DNA from: Elymus sibiricus
Taxonomy: Eukaryota > Streptophyta > Magnoliopsida > Poales > Poaceae
Direction: 5' to 3'
Assembly (NCBI GenBank): GCA_039707655.1
Contig: CM077670.1
Span: 145,246,001 to 145,310,000, forward strand
DNA: 64,000 bases
Under the pieces are notes generated by a model, which was not told the DNA's origin, did no database searches, and saw nothing but the letters and a program-made list of their open reading frames with translations. Shown here one piece after another: positions 55,997 to 64,000 of this stretch; positions within the stretch are counted from its first letter, which is position 1, and each line of letters begins with the position of its first letter. A program made the position numbers and the translations under genes.

Positions 55997-58873
55997 ATGG
56001 CCGACACCCTCAAAGGGCACTAGGGGGGCTCCATCGTGACGGAGGGCATGCTCCAGGAGCTGCGAAGTGTGGGGTATATCCCCGCCAATGTCGCCGCCCG
56101 CGCTCCCGACGCCAACCAGCAGGTGCCCGCCCCCAACCCTGGGGAGTGGGTAGTCTTCATCCCTCACCTCATCAGAGGCCTGGGGTTCCCGCTGCACCCT
56201 TTCATGCACGGGGTGATGTTCTACTACGGCCTCGACTTCCACCACATGGCCCCGAATTCGATCCTCCACCTCGCCTCCTTCATCACGGTGTGCGAGGCCT
56301 TCCTCCGCATTGAGCCGCACCTTCATCGTGACGGTCAAGGAATGGCAGCGGGAGTGGTTCTACATCACTGAGCCACTCGCCGCTGGCCAGACCGAGGTCC
56401 CAGCCTTCTCGGCTGGGCCTCCAAAGAAGCTCAAGTCCTGGAAGGAGAAGGGCGTCCTCTGGGGAAACCCCGAGGCTGATCAAGAGGATCCAATGGTGGT
56501 CCCTCAAGAAGAAACTCCACCTGCCCGACGTGGTCAATGTCATGCTCCATCGCCGCATCCTCCCGCTCCATCTCCGGGCCACCCCGATGTGGGAGCACAA
56601 ATCTAGAGATGCCGGACCCGTCCTCAGCTTCTTCCGCTCCTCCCTGGCCGGGATGTGGACGCGGCTCTTTAAGCTGACCAAGGACAAGATTCCCGAGGAG
56701 GGGAAGGACCTCGGCTTCGAGGTTGGCTATGCCGCCACCCCGGTAAGTGTTCAATAAACATATGTTCATACTCTTTTCCTGATAAGTGTGACGGATTTCG
56801 ATGAATCGATCCATTTCGTATTTGCAGAACTGGGTGACAAAGGTGCAGCAGATGTCGTGCCCAGCACCACTCCTGGAGGGGGAGAGGTCCCCTCTGCTCA
56901 CCGCACTCCTGAACAAGGAGCCGCACGTGGTGATCCCCCGGGCGGCGAAGCCCCAGAAGGGTAGGATGGGTCTTCGGGGGCGGGAGACCTCGGTCACCCG
57001 GTCTGAGGAGACCCCCGCCTCCTCCACCCACGAAAGTGAAGGGGGGAGGACGAGGATGACCTTCCCCTAAAGGGGAAGAGGGCGGCGCCAGAAGACACCG
57101 AGGCCAAGGCTCAGCCCTCAGGCCAGAAGAGGTTGAAAGAAACCTCGGCCGGGGCGGCTGATGAGCCCCAGCCGTCGGAGAAGAACGTGTTCTTCGATGA
57201 GTCCGAAGACGACCCCCACGCACTGGGGAGGAAGAAGCCGGTGCCTCGAAGGTATGCCGCTGTCTTTTGTACTTTTCTTTAAACCACCGCAGCCGGAGAC
57301 CCACGAACCCAGCACCCAGGTGCTGGGGCCCGAGGTCGTTCTGCCCTCACCTCCCGCTCCCGGACGGGCTGGCACAGGGTTGACCGAAGAGATGGAGGCA
57401 GCCTTGACAGGCTCCTCCCTCAAGGACGAGTACCGCGCGTTGATCGGCGCGGCGCTGCAGGGATTCCGGTCCGCAGAGGCCGGAATGCATGAGGTCTTCA
57501 AGGGCCTCCTGACGAGCTTCGAGGTAACCCTCTGCCTTTTAAGAAAAATGATCTTTTCTGCTTAGATTTAGCGATCTTTGTAATTGTCCGAGGGCATATG
57601 TTACCAATCGTTTTAGATGGTCTGCCTAGTGAGTAGCCCCCGAGCCTAGGGCCAGTTTGAAAAACTGGCGTTGGGGTTAAAATATAGGCTCAGAGGAAGA
57701 AGTACCCCCAGGATTTAATGAAATAGGATGTGAGTCTGAAGTGTCCTTGAATGAATTATGGGACTCATTAGGAATTGTTTATGCACGTGTCGACCTCGGC
57801 TCTGGACTTCGCCTCTGAGGAGATTGCGGAGATGAGTCGGAAGCTCGAGAGGTCCGAGAAGGACCTCGACCTGATGAACAAGCAGGTCGAGCGGTCTCAA
57901 GGTAAGCAACCGCCGCGTCGTGTTTTTTGTTTCTATGAACTTTGATTTTGAGCAAGGAAAACTTGTTGTTTGAAAAAACTAACACCGAACTGTCTTAATA
58001 ACAGCTGCATAGGCCGAGCTTGAGGGTCTCAAGGCCGAGCTCTTGACGGCTCGGCAAGAGGTCGAGCAGCAGAAAGCTGCTACGGCCAAGGCCGAAAAAG
58101 ACCTAGCCGCTGTAAAGGTGGCTAGGGAGAAGGACCAGGCGCGGGTCCTGGAGGTCGAGGATACACTCAAGGGCGTGTATCTCGAATGCGAAGCCCTTGA
58201 GAAGAAAGAGAAGGAGACGGGTGAGCAGCTGTGAAAGCTCCGCCTGTCTCATGCTGAGCTCCAGACCCGGGACCGGGCCGACCAACACATGATCCAGCAA
58301 GTGGAGAGAATAGCCTCGGGTAAGCAATATTTACTGCAATGTGTATTTGGCAGCAAGGGGTGCGTTGAGCTCACCCAGCTATGGCAATCTGCAGAGATCT
58401 TCGCCGATCTCTCGAAGAGTGCGGCGGACGCCGGCCTCAATATCGGCCAACTGGAGGGCCGTGAGGTGGAGAAGGCGTTCTGGAATCAGTTCCAGGAGCC
58501 CTCGCAATCGCAGTTGCTTAATCATTGGATGAAGCAACTAGCGGAGCTTCTTCGGATGGCGAGGCCGGCGCTCCAAGACTTCTGCATCAACCTATGGCCC
58601 ACGGAGGCATTGTCGGCCAGCTTCTTTGGGCTCCTGGTGCGGCTGCAAGAAGCCGTCCCGCAAGTCAACCGTTGGAAGCGATCTGCGTGTCTGGAAGGAG
58701 TGCGGCGGGCGTATGCCTGCGTGAAAACGCACTTCCAGAAGGTGGAGGCAGAGGTTGTTGCTGCGGGGCCCCTCGAAGGGAAGGCGCACACCGTAGAGTA
58801 GTTCTTCGCCGATGTGGTGGAAGGCGCCCGTCTTACTGAGGCCATGTGTCCTAAGGTAAACTTGTATTACTAG
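55997..58873 (+). pseudogene. Gypsy-6 antisense gene, Transposase_28-like protein
   Basis: The ATG at 55997 (MADTLKGH) is followed by a TAG at 56021-56023 in the same frame. The conserved domain shows VVFIPHLIRGLGFPLHPFMH and YYGLDFHHMAPNSILHLASF. Frameshifts near 56320 and 56500 separate it from KEWQREWFYITEPLAAGQTE and WTRLFKLTKDKIPEEGKDLG. Splice signals: donor about 56742, acceptor 56827 (exon NWVTKVQQMSC). Later exons give an acidic linker, coiled coils (EIAEMSRKLERSEKDLDLMN; KAELLTARQEVEQQKAATAK) and a C-terminal domain with FFGLLVRLQEAVPQVNRWKR and RRAYACVKTHFQKVEAEVVA. A TAG at 58799-58801 precedes the family's final residues. Antisense to the LTR and pol. Function unknown. Confidence 0.8.
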
Positions 58874-60285
58874 GTAGCACTTCAGAATGCCGAAGTGCAT
58901 GTGATGTATAAAGATTTCAAGTTTTTTAATGAGTATGGTTGAATTTCCTCTCCTATATTTATGTTTTGTTTTTAATATTCCTCCTGTTTGACCGTGTTAA
59001 ACTGAAAGCAGCCGGTCGGCAGCTTCGACCCCTTTGTACAATATACAAAGGGTGCCCCTTTTAAGTGTTCATGACCCGTAGCCGACGTCTCGGTTCCCGG
59101 GGGAGGTCTGTACACATAGGGACTAGGCAATTGGACTATAGTGGCTTTATGACTTTCACTTAGTCTTAGGAGTTTGACGGTGGGGGCTGGTGACGAGCCC
59201 CCGGTGAGTAAAGTGGTCGGCTTGGTTCGCCGAGGTCTATGCCTATGCCCACTTCGGCCAATTTGAGGGAGAAGCCCTTCGTTTAACACGGGTGATCTCT
59301 AACGACACGTCACTTGACGCGGTCTTCGGATGGCTGACCAGTTTGCGCTTACCTAGATAGTCAGTTTTCGGCTTTCTCCACTAAGGCGCTCTGCTAGTTA
59401 AACTAGCGGCACTATCGCAGTGGTTCTCCCATTACACCCTTAGCCGAATTTGTTGGGAACGTAAGGGGTACACCTAGGAGCTGGGCAACCCAACTATTGA
59501 CCGAAATCTAGGTTTGAGACTGATGCATATAGTGCAACATCCGAGACGCCGAGTACTTCGGACTTTTATTTCAGGGTGTAAAATCGAAACCCTTTAGCAA
59601 TTATATCTTGAGGATGTGGGCAGTGCTTGTAAAAAGATGTGTTTGATGACCTTTATGGGTACGATTTCTTTATTTCAAATAGCCAAGCTTTTCATGCCGA
59701 ACTCTTTAAGGAAAGAAACTAAACAAGATACAATGCATGTAAAGATAATGAGGGAGAAACTAAAAGAAAACTGGGCGGATCATGTCATCGGGTCTATGAG
59801 CTCGGGCCGATTCCTGCCGCACGTCTGCTTCTCTCTGCTGTTGACCAGCTTGACCTCGTTGATAGCGGGGGCTAATATTGTGCAGCTTTGGCCAAGCGTG
59901 CGCTTGATGCGTCCATTGGTCGATCCCTTCGAAGAGGTCTGTGACTGTTAGTTGCATGGTTGAAGCCACATGGGTGCGCTACTATGGGCTAGCTCTTTGA
60001 CAGAACCCTGCCGATATGCGAGCTCGAGGCATCGTCGCTGCTCGACCTAGCCGAGCCGACGTCTCCATTGTAGTGGCTCCTCGGCGACCCAGGGAATTTT
60101 TAGTGCGAAGTTGTACACCCTGGGGACGTAGTGCCCCTTCCAAGGGAGGCGCCCGAGGAGTCCGTACCCCTACTTGGGGTGGGGAGGTGCCTGTCCGAGG
60201 TCAAATGGCCCAGCCCGCGTACGCTTTGAAGAGCTGGGGGTGCGTTTACCGCCACGGGCAGCCTCCTCGGATGCCTGTACCTCGG
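58874..60285 (-). other. Gypsy-6 spacer and degraded pol linker
   Basis: 58874-59760 is non-coding spacer with no gene. Minus-strand 59969-59760 has a short open frame I do not recognise. 60285-60000 in shifted minus frames continues the linker after the protease (for example AFVAEVQASEEAARGG). The RT, RNase H and integrase expected here are absent. Confidence 0.5.
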
Positions 60286-60784
60286 CTACGAAAGCCAGGT
60301 CTGCTCTTCCGTCCGGAGAGAGCGTTTGGTGTTACCATTTACTGTGATAACGCCGTTGTGTCCCGGCATCTTGAGCTTAAGATAAGCGTAATGTGGGACT
60401 GCATTAAAGCGGGCGAATGCAGTGCGTCCTAGGAGTGCATGGTATCCGCTGCGAAAAGTTACGATGTCGAAGATTAACTCTTCGCTCCTGAAGTTCTCGG
60501 GTGATCCGAACACCACCTCTAGAGACACGGTTCCTGTGCAGCGAGCCTCGACCCCTGGTATTACACCTTTAAAGGTGGTGCTGCTAGGCTTGATCCGAAA
60601 TGAGTCAATCCCCATATTCCGTACTTTGTCCTCATATATCAAGTTGAGGCTGCTTCCTCCGTCCATAAGGACGTGCATCAGGTGAAAACCATCGATGATT
60701 GGGTCCAGGACGAGCGCGGGCGACCCGCCATGCCTGATGCTCGTTGGGTGGTCGTGCTTGTCAAATGTGATCAGGTAAGCCGAC
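60286..60784 (-). pseudogene. Gypsy-6 aspartic protease region
   Basis: The minus strand encodes AYLITFDKHDHPTSIRHGGS, then the protease motif VLMDGGSSLNLIY, ESVRIKPS-like text, and SGYHALLGRTAFARFNAVPH, the conserved flap and end of a Gypsy protease. The frame stops at 60286. The upstream part is replaced by the Gypsy-7 LTR from 60785; open reading continues into that LTR only by chance. Confidence 0.85.
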
Positions 60785-61267
60785 TGAGGGTGTCCCAGAC
60801 TAGGGGGTACTCGGGCTGCCGGCCGATCTCTCATAGGCCGGGCTGGTGGGCCGCCCTCTACTCGTTGATGGAAGGCCGGATTGTGGGCGACTCCGTGTAT
60901 CAAAAGGAAACCTCCGAAGACTTGGCGTCTCCTCCAAGAAACAATTGGCATAACCGGCATGTTTGTCCCCTGATGGTAACCGACCATGTGTAACCCTAGG
61001 ACCTCCTGGTGTCTATATAAACCAGAAGGCCTAGTCCGTAGAGGATCATATCCATTACCTAGGGTTTAGCCCAGTCGATCTCGAGGTAGATCAACTCTGT
61101 AACCTTCATACAATCACATCAATACAATCAAGCAGGACGTAGGGTATTACCTCCTTGAGAGGGCCTGAACCTGGGTAAATCGCTGTCTCTACGTTCCCTG
61201 TTACCATCGACTCCTTGACCCATAGTTCGGATCCCCTACCCGAGATCTGCCGGTTTTGGTACCGACA
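60785..61267 (+). repeat. Gypsy-7 5' LTR
   Basis: 483 bp, TGAGGGTGTCCCAGACTAGG…GGTACCGACA. TATA box TCTATATAAACC near 61012-61023. The complement resembles the Gypsy-4 and Gypsy-6 LTRs. The following TTGGTGCTTTCATTGAGAG is the presumed primer region; it is not a canonical TGGCGCC site. Confidence 0.88.
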
Positions 61268-61311
61268 TTGGTGCTTTCATTGAGAGTTCCGTCGTGGGTC
61301 GCCAAGGATCA

Positions 61312-64000
61312 ATGGCTCGCCGTCCCCAGACAGCTCTTCGTCAATGGAATCTGCAGCGGGGACATTGCCGTCCCCGGACAACTCTTCTCTTCGGCGACGG
61401 AATCCACAGCGGGGACATCTTCGTCCCCGGACAGCTCTTCGCGTTCGGCAGCATCGTGTTGCACGCCGATCCAACCGGTCACCTCGACCAGGTCGGTAGC
61501 TTCGCCCCCGTGGAGGAAATCAGGTTCGGCGGCCTTGAGTACGTCGCCAATGCTCGAGGCGATCTGGTCTTTACCGGGTTCTCGGCCTTACCCGAGGAAC
61601 CTACCAATCCCGAGGCCTTGACCTCGGATTCCTTCCCCGCCCCCGTCCCCGGGGCGGGCCTCAGTTCGGATCTGACCTTGAGTTTGGATCCGACCCCGGT
61701 GCCGGAAAACCAAGGGTCACCCTTGGCCAAACACTCCCGTTATCGGCACGCCGGAGCTCAACTCCGATGGCAGCCCGAACATAGATCCGGTGGACCCCTC
61801 GATTTTAAGCGAGATGCTAGACTGGATCCAGAAGATAAATATCGTGGATGGCTCGTCCTCGGACCAGGAGCAGGTCGGACAGGATGCCAGCCGTGGGGAA
61901 TTTTGCGTCCCACCCACCACCCACTTGGTAGCCACTGTCGAAGATTTAACCGACATGCTGGACTATGCCTCCGAGGAGGCTGACGACATGGACGAGGACT
62001 TTGACGTCCCGCCCTACACAGATACCTTCCTTGCCACTGCCAATACCAGAAAATGGACCGCCACCTCCACCTATGACGTTTATATGGTTGACACCCCCAT
62101 GAAGGACGGTGACACAACCAAGAAGGACGGCGACGATCCCACTGAAGAACCGCCCAGACGCCGACGACGGCGAGCTAGAGGGCGGGGAAAGGGCTAGGAA
62201 AATCACACAGACATGAATGGCACCGGAGATAACGAGACTCCGGACAACCTGGGGGAGCTCGGCGATAACACGCCCGAGCAGTGACCCGACGTCCCAGAGG
62301 GGCACGAGGACCAGGGTGACCCCGAGGATCTCGACGATTCCGAGGACAGCAATTACCTCCCTCCATCCGAAGAGGAAGATAGCCTCGGACCCGAAGACTT
62401 TATCGTCCCTGAGGATCCTCTGGAACAAGAAAAATTCAAGTGGCAACTCATCGCCACTGCCCGAAGCTTGAAGATGAAACAACAACAGCTAAAGGCCGAA
62501 CAGTATACGCTCAACGACAGATGGACGATGGTCTTAGCTGCCGAAGAAGGCCTCGACGATCAACGTCAGGGCCAATACAATAGTTACCCACGGCGGCGCC
62601 TACTCCCAGAATTCGAGGATGAGGCCTTCGAGCCCATGCCTCCCAGACGAACCTACGTAAACCAGCCCGACCGCCCCCCTCGAGGACGAGATAGGCTGGC
62701 TGTGGAAACTGAGCTCCCACCCGCGCCCCGTTGAAGACGAGATAGATCGGCCGGAGAAGCCGAATACCCACCCGTGCCACCTCGAGGACAAGCTAGAGCG
62801 GCCGGAGAAGCCGAACTCCCACCCATGCCCCCTCGAGGACGGGATAGGTCGGCCAGGGAAACCGAATACCCACTCGCGCCCTCTCGCCGAGCAGGCAAAG
62901 ACCCGGTTCAACCGGATGACCAATACGATCTGCGCCACGACCTGAACGCACGAGGGCTCCAGTCGAGATCCATCTACGGATCCACAGGATACGCACCGGC
63001 CGGGCGGGACGGATACCAAGCCTGGCACGATCGAAATGATAGAGCTCGGGAGCAGCACCGTGCCCGGATGATAACCGATCTCCGGCGCGACGTGGCCCGG
63101 GCCAGGGGCGCCGCACACTCAATGTGTTTCACTGACGAGGTGATGCATCATCAGTTCCCCGAAGGGTTCAAACCCGTCGATATAGAATCCTATGATGGGA
63201 CAACTGACCCGGCCGTGTGGATCGAGGATTTTCTCCTCCACATTCACATGGCCCGAGGAGATGATCTCCACGCCATTAAGTATCTACCGTTGAAACTCAA
63301 GGGACCGGCACGGCATTGGCTGAACAGCCTACCCGAAAACTCCATCGGGAGCTGGGAAGAGCTCGAGGATGCATTCCGAGCTAACTTTCAAGGCACCTAC
63401 GTCCGGCCACCGGATGCCGATGACCTGAGCCACGTTATTCAGCAGCCCGGTGAGTCAGCCCGGCAATTCTGGAACCGGTTTTTGACCAAGAAGAACCAGA
63501 TCGTCGACTGCCCAGATGCCGAAGCAATTGTGGCATTCAAACACAGTATTCGGGACGAGTGGCTCGCCTGCCAGCTCGGCCAGGACAAGCTGAGAACAAT
63601 GTCGGCCCTTACCTCCCTAATGACCCGCTTTTGCGTGGGTGAAGATAGTTGGTTGGCTCGTCGAAGCAACCACCCCGAAGACCCCAGCACTTCAGAGGCC
63701 CGGGACGGGAACGGAAAACCCCGGCGCTATAGGAATAATAAGCGCCGGCACTCAAACAATGGCGGTGAAGCCGATGATACAGCGGTAAACGCCGGATTCA
63801 GCGGCTCGAAATCGGGACAGCGGAAAAAACCCTCTAAAGGGAACCAAGATGGCCCGTCTGCGCTGGATAGAATATTGGATAGGCCCTGCCAGATTCACGG
63901 CACCCCCGACAAGCCGGCTAACCACACCAACCGTAACTGTTGGTTAATTAAGCAGGCCGGCAAAGCCACAGCTGAAGAACAGGGCAAGGGCCCTCGTAGC
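61312..64000 (+). pseudogene. Gypsy-7 gag with N-terminal extension, interrupted
   Basis: The ATG at 61312 (MARRPQTALRQWNLQRG) opens a frame that shifts near 61780 into the main frame. That frame carries an acidic region (EDLTDMLDYASEEADDMDED), TAG at 62195, TGA near 62282, EEDSLGPEDFIVPEDPLEQE, four 17-residue repeats (62670-62880) with a TGA at about 62732, and then the open Retrotrans_gag domain to the end of the window (63122 onward: FTDEVMHHQFPEGFKPVDIE, GPARHWLNSLPENSIGSWEE, FWNRFLTKKNQIVDCPDAEA). A basic C-terminal part follows (KPRRYRNNKRRHSNNGGEAD). A Cys/His segment CQIHGTPDKPANHTNRNCW sits where a zinc knuckle would be, without CCHC spacing. Pol lies outside. Confidence 0.85.
62675..62885 (+). 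repeat. 51-bp tandem repeats in Gypsy-7 gag
   Basis: The GAC(G/A)(A/G)G(A/C)TAG word recurs at 62685, 62736, 62787 and 62838, exactly 51 bp (17 codons) apart. Units encode a PPRGRDRSAxEAEYPPxP-like peptide. The second unit has a stop where the others have CGA. Confidence 0.85.

Larger units (their letters stand above)
55012..60784 (-). mobile_element. Gypsy-6: Gypsy element (TGTCGGTG LTR type) with antisense gene and remnant pol
   Basis: From the left: 3' LTR (55012-55470), complement of the polypurine tract, antisense gene on plus (55997-58873), non-coding spacer, linker and protease of pol on minus (to 60784), where Gypsy-7 interrupts. RT and integrase, which should lie between, are deleted. 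Confidence 0.88.
60785..64000 (+). mobile_element. Gypsy-7: Gypsy element of the Gypsy-4/6 LTR type, 5' end
   Basis: Plus-strand 5' LTR (60785-61267) followed by leader and gag, running off the window. It lies inside the pol of Gypsy-6, a relative in the opposite orientation. The candidate target duplication CCGAC (60780-60784) cannot be confirmed without the right end. Confidence 0.88.

Noticed and set aside
56431..57304. Minus-strand frames of about 200 codons
   Set aside because: Shadows of the antisense gene of Gypsy-6, whose plus strand carries the conserved domain and splice sites.
60839..60987. N-terminal extension of the Gypsy-6 protease frame
   Set aside because: This part is the complement of the Gypsy-7 LTR; open reading across the insertion border is chance.
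1..64000. Ordinary host gene, tRNA, rRNA or organellar insertion
   Set aside because: Every recognisable coding segment belongs to a transposable element or its cargo. I saw no tRNA cloverleaf, rRNA core text or plastid/mitochondrial gene order.

Overview
The window looks like intergenic DNA from a large grass genome, most likely a Triticeae species (wheat, Aegilops, barley or rye type). Essentially all of it is transposable elements nested in one another. I found no host gene, rRNA, tRNA or CRISPR. The evidence is Copia LTRs followed by an initiator-tRNA-Met primer site, Gypsy LTRs beginning TGATACGTCTCC, Gypsy elements with an antisense extra gene, and a CACTA DNA transposon with a 3-bp target duplication. 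Element labels (Copia-1 and so on) are mine; family names would need a TREP or RepeatMasker comparison.

Layout. 1-3164: Copia-1 (minus), right end. 3165-6039: Gypsy-1 (plus), 5' part, with pol largely deleted. 6040-13966: Copia-2 (minus), nearly whole but with a truncated 5' LTR. 13967-29545: Gypsy-2 (plus), a non-autonomous element. Gypsy-3 (19081-27421, duplication ATTGT) is nested in it and carries a seven-exon antisense gene and no gag-pol. 29546-30534: Gypsy-1-type LTR remnant. 30535-52414: Gypsy-4 (minus), whose antisense gene is split by Gypsy-5 (32552-50887, duplication TATGC), an Athila-like non-autonomous element. The 3' LTR of Gypsy-5 is split by a CACTA transposon (41589-50318, duplication GAT). 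52415-55011: Copia-3 (plus), cut by Gypsy-6. 55012-60784: Gypsy-6 (minus), with antisense gene and protease remnant, cut by Gypsy-7. 60785-64000: Gypsy-7 (plus), LTR and gag, running off the end.

The nesting gives relative ages. Gypsy-4 is older than Gypsy-5, which is older than the CACTA element. Gypsy-2 is older than Gypsy-3, and Gypsy-6 is older than Gypsy-7. No element has an intact gag-pol. Gypsy-2, Gypsy-3, Gypsy-5 and the CACTA element would depend on proteins supplied by relatives.

The most interesting signals are not classical genes. The Copia LTRs carry about twelve copies of a TCGGTGNNACCGA quasi-palindrome just upstream of the TATA box. An intron of the Gypsy-3 antisense gene holds an array in which stem-loops of different sequence each precede a copy of the polypurine tract. 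Gypsy-2 repeats its polypurine tract inside perfect hairpins. The CACTA element carries a spliced GRF-type zinc-finger gene copy, three further coding-like frames and an array of about 504-bp repeats.
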